64,000 nucleotides of DNA from Shewanella saliphila. Its GTDB lineage: Bacteria; Pseudomonadota; Gammaproteobacteria; Enterobacterales; Shewanellaceae. Positions 16,669 to 26,562 of this stretch are shown one piece after another. Within the stretch, counting starts at the first letter, position 1. Each line of letters opens with the position of its first letter. The notes beneath the pieces are model-generated. The model saw only the letters and a list, made by a program, of their open reading frames with translations. It did not search any database and had not been told where the DNA came from. The stretch spans positions 310,001 to 374,000 of the forward strand of contig NZ_BMQV01000001.1 of NCBI RefSeq assembly GCF_014648295.1, read 5' to 3'. The translations under genes were made by a program, and so were the position numbers.

Positions 16669-18840
16669 ATGAAGGGAGCAACCCTTAAGCCTATTGTCGC
16701 TAGCATTGCGTTAATTTTTGCACTAAATGCATGCTCGGTTTCATCAACGCAACAAGCGTCTGTAGAAGCGCCATTAACAGCTGAGCAAATAAAACAACAA
16801 CATGCTGATAATCCGTTTTTTAAGCCTTACGGCACATTTTTCGAAATGCCAGACTTTGCCCAAATTACTACGGACGACTATATGCCAGCCTTTGAGGCCG
16901 GTATTGCAGAATTACAACAAGAAATTGCGGTTATTGCTAATAATCCTCAAGCGCCCACATTTGCCAACACTATCGAGGCAATAGAGTTCTCAGGCGATTT
17001 GCTCACCAGAGTCACTTCGGTATTTTTTAATCTAACCGGTGCCAACACCAACGAAGCCCTACAAGACATCTCAAAGCAAATTTCACCTAAGTTGTCAGCC
17101 TCTAGAGATGATATCTACTTAAACGATAAATTGTTTCAACGTGTCAAAACGGTTTATAACCAGCGCGAAAACTTATCACTTAATATCGAAGAAGCTAAAC
17201 TCCTAAACGATACCTACCGTGCTTTTACTCGCGGCGGGGCGAATTTATCAGTTGATGATAAAAATAAATTACGCGATTTAAATGAACGGATTGGTAAATT
17301 AAACCTCGCTTTCGCAGATAACTTACTGGCTGAAACCAATGCATTTCAACTGGTAATAGATAACCCAGAAGAATTGTCTGGTTTACCTCAAGATGTCATT
17401 GATACCGCTGCGCGCAGAGCCACTCGCCTAGGTCATCCAGGCAAATGGGTCTTTACGACACATCGTCCATCAATTACGCCGTTTTTAACTTACGCTGATA
17501 ACCGTGAATTACGTGAAAAAATATATAAAGCATATATATCAAGAGGTAATAACGATAACGAGCAAGATAACAAAGCCATTTTAGCTCAGGTTGCGGCATT
17601 ACGCGCTGAAGTAGCACAACTTATGGGCTACCAAAGTCATGCCCACTTTGTACTCGAAGAACGTACTGCACAAACCCCAGAAAACGTATACAAATTACTT
17701 GATAAAGTGTGGCCTGCGGCCATCAAAAAAGCCAACAATGAAGTCAGCGACATGCAGGCGTTAGTTGATGCGCAAGGTGCTGACATTACCATCCAACCTT
17801 GGGATTGGTGGTATTATTCTGACAAAATCCGCGTAGCGAAATACAGCTTTAATGAACAACAAACCAAGCCATATTTCTCGCTTAATAACACCCTGAAAGG
17901 TGTCTTCTATACTGCTAATCGTTTATATGGCATTACAGTAAAAGAGCGCAATGATTTGCCGACATACCACCCAGACGTTCGCACTTGGGAAGTTTACGAT
18001 AAAGACGGTAGCCTGATGGCAGTGTTTATGGGCGATTACTTTGTGCGTCCAAGTAAACGTGGCGGCGCATGGATGAACTCGTACCGCAAGCAATATGATA
18101 TGAACGGTGTTGATTCTAAGCCGATTGTGGTTAATGTACTTAACTTCCCTCGCCCTGCAGGCGATGAGCCAGCGTTATTAACCTTTGATGAGGCAAGCAC
18201 CCTATTCCATGAGTTTGGTCATGCATTACACGGCATGTTGTCTGATGTGAAATATCGCTCTCAATCAGGCACAGCAGTACCACGTGATTATGTTGAGTTC
18301 CCATCACAAGTGATGGAAAACTGGATGACCCAACCTGAAGTGCTGGCTCAATTTGCCACGCACTATCAAACAGGTGAAGTGATCCCACAATCATTAATTG
18401 AGAAAATCCAGGCAGCTAGCCAATTTAACCAAGGCTTTGCCACAGTAGAATACATGGCGGCGACTTACCTCGATTTAGATTGGCACTCATTAGAAGATAA
18501 TACGCTTCGGGATGCTGCTAAATTTGAGCAAGCATCATTAAACAAGATGGCCTTGATTAATGAAATCGCCCCACGATATCGCAGCACTTATTTCTCGCAC
18601 ATATTTGCTGGCGGATATTCAGCAGGTTATTACAGCTACCTTTGGTCTGACATTCTTGGCGCTGATGCGTTTGAAGCCTTTAAAGAAAACGGCATATTTG
18701 ATCCGGTAACGGCACAAAAATTCCGCGATAATATTTTATCAAAAGGTGGCAGCGCAGATCCTATGGAGCTTTACCAAGAGTTCCGAGGTAAAGAAGCCGG
18801 TATTGAACCTTTATTACGCAGCAGAGGCTTTTTAAAATAA
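16669..18840 (+). CDS. M3-family zinc peptidase, predicted lipoprotein
   Basis: A 723-residue metallopeptidase of family M3 (oligopeptidase / dipeptidyl carboxypeptidase, Dcp-like). The zinc site HEFGH is at about residues 514-518 in 'LFHEFGHALHG', with the third ligand expected in 'TVEYMAA'. The C terminus has the typical 'GGYSAGYYSYLWSDILGAD' block. The signal peptide ends in a lipobox (ALNAC), so the enzyme should be anchored to a membrane facing the periplasm and degrade short peptides there. It is followed by a perfect hairpin. Secretion is typical of the Shewanella-type Dcp and differs from the soluble E. coli enzyme. Confidence 0.94.
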   Translation: MKGATLKPIVASIALIFALNACSVSSTQQASVEAPLTAEQIKQQHADNPFFKPYGTFFEMPDFAQITTDDYMPAFEAGIAELQQEIAVIANNPQAPTFANTIEAIEFSGDLLTRVTSVFFNLTGANTNEALQDISKQISPKLSASRDDIYLNDKLFQRVKTVYNQRENLSLNIEEAKLLNDTYRAFTRGGANLSVDDKNKLRDLNERIGKLNLAFADNLLAETNAFQLVIDNPEELSGLPQDVIDTAARRATRLGHPGKWVFTTHRPSITPFLTYADNRELREKIYKAYISRGNNDNEQDNKAILAQVAALRAEVAQLMGYQSHAHFVLEERTAQTPENVYKLLDKVWPAAIKKANNEVSDMQALVDAQGADITIQPWDWWYYSDKIRVAKYSFNEQQTKPYFSLNNTLKGVFYTANRLYGITVKERNDLPTYHPDVRTWEVYDKDGSLMAVFMGDYFVRPSKRGGAWMNSYRKQYDMNGVDSKPIVVNVLNFPRPAGDEPALLTFDEASTLFHEFGHALHGMLSDVKYRSQSGTAVPRDYVEFPSQVMENWMTQPEVLAQFATHYQTGEVIPQSLIEKIQAASQFNQGFATVEYMAATYLDLDWHSLEDNTLRDAAKFEQASLNKMALINEIAPRYRSTYFSHIFAGGYSAGYYSYLWSDILGADAFEAFKENGIFDPVTAQKFRDNILSKGGSADPMELYQEFRGKEAGIEPLLRSRGFLK

Positions 18841-18863
18841 AGGTTTATTAGCTTAAACTTTAT

Positions 18864-18899
18864 TATATTCGCAATGACCGAATGGTCATTGCGAATATA
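18864..18899. repeat. Perfect 16-base-arm hairpin
   Basis: TATATTCGCAATGACC / GGTCATTGCGAATATA around the loop GAAT, 24 bases after the M3 peptidase stop. It lacks a T tract, so it is either an atypical terminator or a 3' end stabiliser. It recalls the hairpin after chrR in lacking T and having near-perfect arms. Confidence 0.6.
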
Positions 18900-19254
18900 A
18901 CAACACACTATGTGAATATATATTCAAATAAACTTTTCAACCACTTCCTTTCTCAAATATTAATCTCACTCATGCTTAATTATGAATATTAAACATGATC
19001 TTTAATTTATTTATCTTATATTTACATTAAGGTTACGTTGCAACATATCTACATCGTCTAATAACGAAGAATAATTGAGCAAACGCACCTTTTATTTAAA
19101 TTAAATTGGCGTTTCATCACAATTTATTCACTTATCCTGTTTATACTCACGCAGTGTTTTCACTTTGTCATCAATATTGATAAAAATTGTTAACACTACG
19201 TATGAGGCAAAAACAAAAAATACGCCTCGGGGTCAAAAAAACAGAGAGACAAAT
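18900..19254. other. Intergenic region before cpdB
   Basis: Very AT-rich DNA with no convincing ORF. It presumably holds the cpdB promoter. A short GAGGC/GCCTC repeat near 19205-19229 lies in the likely leader. No clear regulator site is seen. Confidence 0.4.
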
Positions 19255-21345
19255 ATGTTAAATAAAAAACTACTTGCAGTTGTTATTGCAGGAGCCATGG
19301 GCTTAACGGCTTGTGATTCTGATAACGATAGCGTTGTTAGCGCTGATATTAATTTACGAGTCATGGAAACTACTGATCTTCATACTAATATGATGGATTA
19401 TAACTACTATACTGGTAGTGAAGATAAAACCATTGGCCTTGTGCGTACAGCCAGCCTAATTAATGCTGCACGTGCTGAAGTGACAAACTCAGTATTAGTC
19501 GATAACGGTGATTTATTACAAGGTAGTCCGATGGGCGACTATATTGCAAATAAATTCAAAACCGAAAGCGATATACTTACCGATACTCATCCAGTTTACA
19601 AAGCAATGAACACGCTTGACTATGAAGTGGGTAATATTGGTAACCATGAATTTAATTACGGTTTATCATTCTTAGAACAATCATTAGACGGTGCTAACTT
19701 CCCATATATTAATGCTAACGTCATTTGTGCAGACAAAGATGGCTGTTGGGATGATGTGTTATTTAATGAAAACATGTTCACCCCATATATCATTAAAGAT
19801 AAAGTTGTTACTGACGTTGATGGTAACGAACACACCATTAAAATTGGTTATATTGGTTTCGTACCACCTCAAATCCTTCAATGGGATAAAGCTAATTTAG
19901 AAGGTCAGGTTGAAGTATTAGGCATTGTTCAAGCAGCAAATAAATTTGTGCCACAAATGCAAGCTGAAGGCGCTGATATTATTTTAGCCATTCCGCATTC
20001 TGGTATTGGTTCGAGCGAAAACCCAGGTGATCCTTGGGCAGAAAATGCCACTTACGCATTAACCAATGTTGATGGCATTGATGCAATCTTCTTCGGTCAC
20101 AGCCACTCGGTATTCCCATCCGCAACCTACAGTGACTTACCAAACACTGACGTAGACAAAGGCCTATTAAACGGCGTGCCAGCTGTAATGCCTGGTCGTT
20201 GGGGTGATAACCTTGGTGTCGTTGACCTAGTATTACGCCAAGTTGAAGACAAATGGACCGTTATCCATGAAGAATCAACTGCAATTGCACGTCCAATTTA
20301 CGACAACACCAACAAAGTGGCTTTAGTTGATGGTGAAGACAGTTTACGTGATGCAATTGAAGTAGAACATAACGGTACGATTGAATATGTAAGTCAACCC
20401 ATTGGTGTTGCTGCTGCTGACATGTATAGCTTTTTAACATTAGTACAAGATGATCCTACCGTTCAAATTGTATCAAATGCACAAATCGCCCGCGTAGAAG
20501 CCTTAATCACTGATGATTTAAAAGACTTACCAATTCTATCTGCATCAGCACCGTTTAAAGCCGGTGGACGTTATGCTGAAGGTGATGCAAGCCAATATGT
20601 ACAAGTGCCTGCTGGTGACTTATCGTACAAAAACGCGGCTGATTTATACCTTTATCCAAATACTATGGTTGCAGTTAAAGCTACAGGTGCAGAGTTAAAA
20701 GATTGGCTTGAATGTTCAGCCAACCAATTTAACCAAATTGACCCAACAGTAAGCACACCGCAATACTTAATTAATCGTGCTGGCCACCCAACGTATAACT
20801 TTGATGTTATCGATGGCTTAACTTACAACATTGACGTAACTCAACCGAGTAAGTTTAACAGCAGCTGTGAAGTAGTTGACGCCGATGCTAATCGTATTGT
20901 TGATTTAGCTTACACTGATGATGAAGGTAATGTGATAACTGGTGACGAATTAGCTGCAATGTCATTTGTTGTAGCGTCAAATAACTACCGCGCGTTTGGT
21001 GGTTCATTTGCTGGTACTGGTTCTGATCATGTAGTGCTAGAACTGCCAGATACCAACCGTGATGCATTGTCTGCTTACATTACTGACGAGTCGCAACCGA
21101 ATGCTACTGGCGGATATGATGCAATGGTTGACCCATCTGCTGATTACAACTGGGACTTTAAAACTATCGACAATGCTACCGTGGCATTAGACATTCGTTT
21201 TGAAACCCAGGACAGCGAATTAGCCGATAATTTTGTTGCAGAAAATCAACAGCGCAAAATGGTTAAGTTGCCAACAACTGATGACGTAGTATCTGGTTTT
21301 GCTATTTATAGCATTGACCTAACTACTCCTGTTGCACCGCAATAA
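19255..21345 (+). CDS. cpdB: 2',3'-Cyclic-nucleotide 2'-phosphodiesterase / 3'-nucleotidase
   Basis: A 696-residue secreted enzyme, similar over its full length to E. coli CpdB. The metallophosphoesterase domain comes first: 'METTDLHTNMMDYNYY', 'DNGDLLQGSPMGDY', 'GNHEFNYGL' and 'GHSHSVFP' carry the metal ligands. The 5'-nucleotidase C-terminal domain follows, with 'NAADLYLYPNT' and 'FNQID'. It hydrolyses cyclic nucleotides from RNA breakdown and then the 3'-phosphate. The signal peptide ends in 'GLTAC', which suggests a lipoprotein, unlike the soluble periplasmic E. coli enzyme. The ATG at 19255 is preferred over an upstream start at 19165 because the signal peptide begins there. Confidence 0.95.
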   Translation: MLNKKLLAVVIAGAMGLTACDSDNDSVVSADINLRVMETTDLHTNMMDYNYYTGSEDKTIGLVRTASLINAARAEVTNSVLVDNGDLLQGSPMGDYIANKFKTESDILTDTHPVYKAMNTLDYEVGNIGNHEFNYGLSFLEQSLDGANFPYINANVICADKDGCWDDVLFNENMFTPYIIKDKVVTDVDGNEHTIKIGYIGFVPPQILQWDKANLEGQVEVLGIVQAANKFVPQMQAEGADIILAIPHSGIGSSENPGDPWAENATYALTNVDGIDAIFFGHSHSVFPSATYSDLPNTDVDKGLLNGVPAVMPGRWGDNLGVVDLVLRQVEDKWTVIHEESTAIARPIYDNTNKVALVDGEDSLRDAIEVEHNGTIEYVSQPIGVAAADMYSFLTLVQDDPTVQIVSNAQIARVEALITDDLKDLPILSASAPFKAGGRYAEGDASQYVQVPAGDLSYKNAADLYLYPNTMVAVKATGAELKDWLECSANQFNQIDPTVSTPQYLINRAGHPTYNFDVIDGLTYNIDVTQPSKFNSSCEVVDADANRIVDLAYTDDEGNVITGDELAAMSFVVASNNYRAFGGSFAGTGSDHVVLELPDTNRDALSAYITDESQPNATGGYDAMVDPSADYNWDFKTIDNATVALDIRFETQDSELADNFVAENQQRKMVKLPTTDDVVSGFAIYSIDLTTPVAPQ

Positions 21346-21363
21346 TACATTGAAAATGATACC

Positions 21364-21390
21364 AAAAAGGCGCTAAAAGCGCCTTTTTTA
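21364..21390. terminator. Terminator between cpdB and the P-loop kinase
   Basis: AAAAAGGCGCT / AGCGCCTTTTTT-type hairpin with a short loop and T tract; it may work in both directions because the next gene is convergent. Confidence 0.9.
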
Positions 21391-21398
21391 TTGCTTTT

Positions 21399-21869
21399 TC
21401 ACTCGTTTATTTCAAATAAATGGCCCATTTTTTGGATATGACCTAACGGAACATGATGACGATTACGCTCAGCGCATAACTGTTGATGCTCTGCATTTTT
21501 AGGCTGGCCCACTAACACGACACGAACCTGATACCCTAACGCTTTTGCCGCGGCTTCATAAGCCATAAACTCCCATTGAGCCACATTGGTATTATCACAA
21601 ATCACCACAGGTTCCTGGCGTGCTAATGCTTCAATAAAGGCGGTTAAATTAGCTTGATGATATTGGGCTAACTTTTGAGGATTAAAGTGATACTCACCAT
21701 CGACATAAAAATAATTATCAGTTGAAAAATAACCATATTGTCGAATGTGAAATGACTGTTCAATGCCTAATGAACCAATATAATGTTCAACCCAATATGA
21801 CTTACCACTACCGGGTAAACCACGCATAATAATTGCGACCTTAGCATTAGCACCTTGAGAGCCTAGCAT
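21399..21869 (-). CDS. Small P-loop kinase (N4BP2/zeta-toxin-like)
   Basis: A 156-residue ATP-binding protein with Walker A 'GLPGSGKS' at the N terminus and an Asn-rich 'VICDNTNV' strand. This matches polynucleotide-kinase/zeta-like P-loop kinases, also found in NEDD4-binding protein 2. The substrate is unknown. It lies directly after cobB: the cobB stop and this ATG are one base apart, so translation is probably coupled. An alternative TTG start at 21893 has a stronger AGGTGAGG ribosome binding site and would give 164 residues. No antitoxin gene is beside it, so a toxin role is not supported. Confidence 0.8.
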   Translation of the reverse strand: MLGSQGANAKVAIIMRGLPGSGKSYWVEHYIGSLGIEQSFHIRQYGYFSTDNYFYVDGEYHFNPQKLAQYHQANLTAFIEALARQEPVVICDNTNVAQWEFMAYEAAAKALGYQVRVVLVGQPKNAEHQQLCAERNRHHVPLGHIQKMGHLFEINE

Positions 21870-21870
21870 T

Positions 21871-22602
21871 TCAGTCTGCTGTGTCACTGCCAATCACCTC
21901 ACCTGCAAGAATTTTGTCCACTAACTTTGGCACTATCTCCCCCGCTTTACCGGTTAAGTGATATTGAAATTGACTGTGCCTGTCTGCGGCTAATAAATTA
22001 ACTTCTACGGTTTGTGCACCATGATGATTTGCAGAATCGACAAAACCAGCAGCAGGATATACGGTCCCCGATGTGCCAATGGCAATAAATAAATCGCAAT
22101 GATCTAATGCATCATGAATTCTGTCCATACCAAAAGGCATTTCGCCAAACCATACAATGTGTGGTCGTAAACGTTTACCTGGGATACAACAAGTGCAGCA
22201 ATTATCTACGCCAAAAGGTTCACGTAATGCAAACGTTTGTAATGACTGTGGGCAACGACCTTTAGATAATTCGCCATGCATATGCAATAACCGACGAGAA
22301 CCAGCGCGCTCATGTAAGTCGTCAACATTTTGAGTAATGACGAGTAATTCACCGTCAAATTCAGCCTCCAATTTGGCTAACGCTTCATGGGCTGCATTCG
22401 GTAATACTTCACCACTGTGGAGTTGCTGCCAACGTGAATTATAAAAACGTTCAACCAACTCGACATCACGAGCATATCCCTCTGGTGTAGCAACATCTTC
22501 TATATGATGTTCCTCCCATAAGCCATGTTGATCACGAAAGGTTTTAATACCTGACTCAGCTGAAATCCCCGCGCCGGTCAGTACCACAATTTGCCGGTAC
22601 AT
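21871..22602 (-). CDS. cobB: NAD-dependent protein deacylase CobB (sirtuin)
   Basis: A 243-residue class III sirtuin. It shows the NAD motif 'GAGISAESGI', 'TQNVDDLHERAG', the catalytic His in 'MHGEL', and 'HIVWFGEMPFG'. The Tyr and Arg that favour succinyl or malonyl groups are present in 'FYNSR'. A zinc-binding region has Cys in 'GRCPQS' and a 'CCTCC' cluster. It removes acyl groups from lysines such as that of acetyl-CoA synthetase. The ATG at 22602 has AAAGGA upstream. It is the first gene of a two-gene unit with a P-loop kinase. Confidence 0.95.
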   Translation of the reverse strand: MYRQIVVLTGAGISAESGIKTFRDQHGLWEEHHIEDVATPEGYARDVELVERFYNSRWQQLHSGEVLPNAAHEALAKLEAEFDGELLVITQNVDDLHERAGSRRLLHMHGELSKGRCPQSLQTFALREPFGVDNCCTCCIPGKRLRPHIVWFGEMPFGMDRIHDALDHCDLFIAIGTSGTVYPAAGFVDSANHHGAQTVEVNLLAADRHSQFQYHLTGKAGEIVPKLVDKILAGEVIGSDTAD

Positions 22603-22959
22603 GTTACGTCCTTTATTGTTGTTATCATTTACATATTGCTTTAATTTAACATTAACACTTTCTCGGGCGATATCATTAAACTCTACTACGAATTAGCAAA
22701 GTTTTTTCTTCTACAAATCACATAGTCTCATCATAACCTTACATTTAATAGGTGCAATAATCCCTTAGTATTAGTAAGCTTACTGATGATATTAAAGCGA
22801 TATCACGCAAATACTATCAACTTAAGTACGTGTTTTACTAAATATTCTTCATATAGGTTGATTAAGCGCGTTAAGAGGTTTATGTTTTTATATTCAAGAC
22901 ATATAATGATTAGATTATCCACCGATGAACCGATGGGTTCTGCAATCAAGAGATTAGCA
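22603..22959. other. Divergent promoter region of cobB and fur
   Basis: AT-rich, with no convincing gene. It contains the palindrome AGTAAGCTTACT at 22773-22784 and a TATAAT at 22902-22907 that could be a -10 for fur. No clear Fur box is seen by eye. Confidence 0.4.
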
Positions 22960-23391
22960 ATGACAGATGGAAATCAAGCGCTAAAAAAAGCCGGATTAAA
23001 AATAACCCTGCCGCGAGTTAAAATCCTAGAACTGATGCAAGAGCCTGAGAATCAGCATATCAGTGCCGAAGACTTATATAAAAAGTTGCTCGAAGTTGGC
23101 GAAGAGATTGGCCTAGCAACGGTATATCGTGTATTAAACCAATTTGACGATGCTGGGATCCTCAATCGTCATCATTTTGAAAGTGGCAAAGCCGTATTTG
23201 AAATGTCGACACAACAACACCATGACCATTTGGTGTGTTTAACCTGTGATAAGGTCATTGAGTTTTCTGATGAAGTGATTGAACGTCGTCAAGACGAAAT
23301 CGCCATGCGTCATAATATAAAACTGACTCACCACAGTTTGTATCTTTATGGTCACTGCACCAACGACACTTGCGATCACGCCGACGAATAG
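22960..23391 (+). CDS. fur: Ferric uptake regulator Fur
   Basis: A 143-residue metal-dependent repressor. It has an N-terminal winged helix ('GLATVYRVLNQFDDAGI') and a C-terminal dimerisation and metal domain ('HHDHLVCLTCDKVIEF' and a final 'HCTNDTCDHADE'), with the paired Cys of the structural zinc site. With iron it represses uptake genes. The frame is open to 22786, but the ATG at 22960 gives the normal length and start (MTDGNQALKKAGLKIT) and has AAGAGA upstream. A terminator follows. The flavoreductase gene at 53065 may be one of its targets. Confidence 0.97.
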   Translation: MTDGNQALKKAGLKITLPRVKILELMQEPENQHISAEDLYKKLLEVGEEIGLATVYRVLNQFDDAGILNRHHFESGKAVFEMSTQQHHDHLVCLTCDKVIEFSDEVIERRQDEIAMRHNIKLTHHSLYLYGHCTNDTCDHADE

Positions 23392-23407
23392 TCAGTGTGT
23401 TATGCAC

Positions 23408-23435
23408 AAAACCAGCAATCTTGCTGGTTTTTTAT
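23408..23435. terminator. Terminator after fur
   Basis: AAAACCAGCAA-TC-TTGCTGGTTTT with a trailing T tract; between convergent fur and the AEC transporter gene. Confidence 0.88.
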
Positions 23436-23450
23436 TGTCTATCATTTCTG

Positions 23451-24377
23451 CTATACCAACCACATCAACCATAAGCTATAACTCAACACAGATAATAAAG
23501 TCGATAACACCACTGTGCTCCCTAAGGTTGATTGATATTGCTTAATTTCGGTGGCGATAAGGTAAGCATTTACGCCTAACGGTGATGCACTTAACAAGAC
23601 TAACATAACGGTATTTTGTTCAGAAAACTCAAACACCCTATCTGCCATCAGGTAAACCAAAGCCGGCAATAATAGTATTTTTAAGCAACTTGCTAGCAAG
23701 GCAAAGCGCCAGTTGTCACCTATACGATAAAAGCTGAGATTAGCCCCTAATACAAATAAAGCACAGGCCAGCGCTGGCTTGGCTAATAATGCTAGGCCTT
23801 CATCAAGTTGCTCGCCTAATTCAATATTTAAACCATTAGCGATAATCCCAAGGCTGATACTTAATACCACCGGATTTAACACCATTGAGCGGGTAAAATT
23901 ACGCCATGAAAACCCATGTTGCTGCGAGCGGGCAGCCAATATAAAGGTTAACGCAAATAAAAACGCACTATGAAAAGTAATGATCATGAATATCGAACCA
24001 ATCATTGCTTGACCTAATGCAGCCGTAATCACAGGTAAGCCCACAATCACAGTGTTGGAATAACTGCACCCCAACGCATAAACGGCACTGGCGTCGCTGC
24101 GCTGTTGCGTTTTCGCGCCAAAATATCGATTAATTTGATATCCAACAGCAAACACAAATAACACGGGTAAATAAAAAGCGAGTAACGATGATGGGTCAAT
24201 ACTTTGGGCAAATGGCGCCGCCAACATATTGGTAAATAAAAACGCGGGAATACTGACATAAAAGGTAAATTTGCTCAGCCCAGCAATATGCTCTTTATTA
24301 AAAAAACCAGCGCGAGTAAGCCCATAGCCAAGTGCAACTATAAACATAATCGGAAAAATAATATTCACAATGGCCAT
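23451..24377 (-). CDS. AEC-family transporter
   Basis: A 308-residue inner membrane protein with about ten hydrophobic segments in two five-helix halves, typical of the auxin efflux carrier family. Bacterial members carry malonate, malate or other small anions; the substrate here cannot be read. The ATG at 24377 is chosen because the longer ORF would need a TTG. It lies on the same strand as and downstream of sucD, but a strong terminator at 24404-24428 separates them, so it is likely transcribed on its own. Confidence 0.88.
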   Translation of the reverse strand: MAIVNIIFPIMFIVALGYGLTRAGFFNKEHIAGLSKFTFYVSIPAFLFTNMLAAPFAQSIDPSSLLAFYLPVLFVFAVGYQINRYFGAKTQQRSDASAVYALGCSYSNTVIVGLPVITAALGQAMIGSIFMIITFHSAFLFALTFILAARSQQHGFSWRNFTRSMVLNPVVLSISLGIIANGLNIELGEQLDEGLALLAKPALACALFVLGANLSFYRIGDNWRFALLASCLKILLLPALVYLMADRVFEFSEQNTVMLVLLSASPLGVNAYLIATEIKQYQSTLGSTVVLSTLLSVLSYSLWLMWLV

Positions 24378-24403
24378 CAATTAAATCCATCTAAACAGGC
24401 AAG

Positions 24404-24428
24404 AAAAAAGGCGCCGAAGCGCCTTTTA
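24404..24428 (-). terminator. Terminator of the suc operon
   Basis: On the minus strand: AAAAGGCGC, loop TTCG, GCGCC and a T tract. It lies just after the sucD stop. Confidence 0.92.
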
Positions 24429-24447
24429 TTAAGCCGCTAGTAAAGTA

Positions 24448-25320
24448 TTACCAGCCAGTTTTAGTACGCAATGCTTTACCAATGTCAGCTAAAGAGCGAA
24501 CAGTGGTTACGCCTGCAGCTTCTAAAGCCGCAAACTTGTCTTCAGCAGTACCTTTACCGCCAGCGATAATTGCGCCAGCATGGCCCATACGTTTACCTTC
24601 TGGTGCAGTTACACCAGCAATGTAAGATACTACAGGCTTGGTTACGTTTGCTTTGATATAAGCAGCCGCTTCTTCTTCAGCGTTACCACCGATTTCACCG
24701 ATCATAACAATCGCTTCAGTCTGTGGATCGTTTTGGAACATTTCCAATACGTCGATGAAGTTAGTACCAGGAATTGGGTCGCCACCGATACCTACACAAG
24801 TAGATTGGCCGAAACCTTCATCAGTTGTTTGCTTAACCGCTTCGTACGTTAAGGTACCAGAGCGTGAAACAATACCCACTTTACCAGGCTTGTGAATGTG
24901 ACCAGGCATAATACCAATCTTACATTCACCAGGAGTGATAACACCTGGGCAGTTAGGACCGATCATGCGAGTGCCAGTTTCTTCTAGCTTCACTTTCACT
25001 TGTAGCATATCAAGTGTCGGGATGCCTTCAGTGATACAAACGATGAGCTCAAGGCCAGCATCGATTGCTTCAAGGATTGCATCTTTACAAAATGGTGCAG
25101 GTACGTAGATAACAGTGGCTGTTGCGCCTGTTGCCGCTACCGCATCTTTAACCGTGTTAAACACTGGAAGACCTAGGTGAGTTTGACCACCTTTTCCAGG
25201 AGAAACACCACCCACCATTTGCGTGCCATAAGCAATCGCCTGCTCAGAGTGGAAAGTACCCTGACCACCAGTGAAACCTTGACAGATTACCTTGGTATCT
25301 TTGTTAATTAAAACAGACAT
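24448..25320 (-). CDS. sucD: Succinyl-CoA ligase alpha subunit
   Basis: A 290-residue subunit of succinyl-CoA synthetase, which makes ATP or GTP from succinyl-CoA in the TCA cycle. It has an N-terminal CoA-binding Rossmann domain ('[14 protein letters not shown]') and the phospho-histidine in '[13 protein letters not shown]' near residue 246. The start overlaps the sucC stop by one base (TAATG), so the two subunits are translationally coupled. It is the last gene of the sucABCD block. Confidence 0.98.
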   Translation of the reverse strand: MSVLINKDTKVICQGFTGGQGTFHSEQAIAYGTQMVGGVSPGKGGQTHLGLPVFNTVKDAVAATGATATVIYVPAPFCKDAILEAIDAGLELIVCITEGIPTLDMLQVKVKLEETGTRMIGPNCPGVITPGECKIGIMPGHIHKPGKVGIVSRSGTLTYEAVKQTTDEGFGQSTCVGIGGDPIPGTNFIDVLEMFQNDPQTEAIVMIGEIGGNAEEEAAAYIKANVTKPVVSYIAGVTAPEGKRMGHAGAIIAGGKGTAEDKFAALEAAGVTTVRSLADIGKALRTKTGW

Positions 25321-26486
25321 TATTTGCCCTCCGCAGCTTTAACTACTTGCTCAGCCGCGTCAGTTAGACTGGTTGCCGCGATGATATCAAGACCAGATTT
25401 CGCCAATACTTCACGACCTAAATCAGCGTTAGTACCTTCAAGACGTACAACGACTGGCACTTTAACGCCCACTTCTTTCACTGCACCGATAATACCTTCA
25501 GCGATCATATCGCAACGTACGATACCACCGAAGATGTTAACCAATACTGCTTTAACATTGCTGTCAGAAAGAATGATCTTAAATGCTTCAGCAACACGTT
25601 CTTTGGTTGCTCCACCACCAACATCTAAGAAGTTAGCTGGCTTACCGCCATGTAGGTTTACGATGTCCATTGTGCCCATTGCTAGGCCTGCACCGTTAAC
25701 CATACAACCTACGTTGCCATCTAAAGCAACATAGTTTAATTCAAATTTAGCCGCGTGCGCTTCACGAGCGTCATCTTGAGATGGATCGTGCATCGCTTTG
25801 ATTTTTGGTTGACGGAACAATGCGTTACCATCAATACCAATCTTGCCATCTAAACAGTGAAGGTTACCTTCAGTGGTGATAACAAGTGGGTTGATTTCTA
25901 ATAATGCGAAATCGTGATCGTTAAACATGTTCGCAAGACCCATAAAGATCTTAGTGAACTGCTTCATTTGAGTTGGGTTTAAGCCTAACTTGAAGCCAAG
26001 ATCACGCGCTTGATAAGCTTGTGGACCTGTTAACGGATCGATGATTGCAGTGTGAATAAGTTCTGGCGTTTCTTCAGCCACTTTTTCAATTTCAACACCA
26101 CCTTCAGTTGACGCCATAAACACAACGCGACGTGTGCTACGGTCAACGACTGCGCCTAAGTACAATTCATTGGCGATGTCAGTGCAGCTTTCAACTAGGA
26201 TTTTAGCCACTGGCTGACCATTAGCGTCAGTCTGGTAAGTGACTAAGTTTTTACCTAACCAGTTTTCAGCGAATGCTCTGATTTCGTCTTTACTGCCAGT
26301 CACTTTAACGCCACCCGCTTTACCGCGGCCGCCTGCGTGTACTTGACATTTAACTACCCATAAATCTCCGCCAATGTGGCCCGCTGCTTCTACTGCTTCT
26401 TGAGCAGTATCACATGCAAAACCTTCAGAGACTGGTAAACCATATTCGGCAAATAACGCTTTTGCCTGATACTCATGCAAATTCAT
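25320..26486 (-). CDS. sucC: Succinyl-CoA ligase beta subunit
   Basis: A 388-residue ATP-grasp subunit of succinyl-CoA synthetase. It shows the standard start '[19 protein letters not shown]', the ATP-grasp block '[17 protein letters not shown]' and the C-terminal '[16 protein letters not shown]'. It forms the heterotetramer with SucD. It lies 77 bases after sucB and is probably in one transcript with sucAB. Confidence 0.98.
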   Translation of the reverse strand: MNLHEYQAKALFAEYGLPVSEGFACDTAQEAVEAAGHIGGDLWVVKCQVHAGGRGKAGGVKVTGSKDEIRAFAENWLGKNLVTYQTDANGQPVAKILVESCTDIANELYLGAVVDRSTRRVVFMASTEGGVEIEKVAEETPELIHTAIIDPLTGPQAYQARDLGFKLGLNPTQMKQFTKIFMGLANMFNDHDFALLEINPLVITTEGNLHCLDGKIGIDGNALFRQPKIKAMHDPSQDDAREAHAAKFELNYVALDGNVGCMVNGAGLAMGTMDIVNLHGGKPANFLDVGGGATKERVAEAFKIILSDSNVKAVLVNIFGGIVRCDMIAEGIIGAVKEVGVKVPVVVRLEGTNADLGREVLAKSGLDIIAATSLTDAAEQVVKAAEGK

Positions 26487-26562
26487 GATGATCTATCCAT
26501 ATACTTCTAATCAAATCCAACTGGCTCAACCTGAGCCAGCGACGAGGGTTTTATCTACTGAC

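Noticed and set aside
21399..21893. Zeta-type toxin
   Set aside because: There is a P-loop, but no antitoxin gene adjoins, and the gene is coupled to cobB.
24404..24428. The AEC transporter as part of the suc operon
   Set aside because: A strong terminator lies between sucD and the transporter gene.
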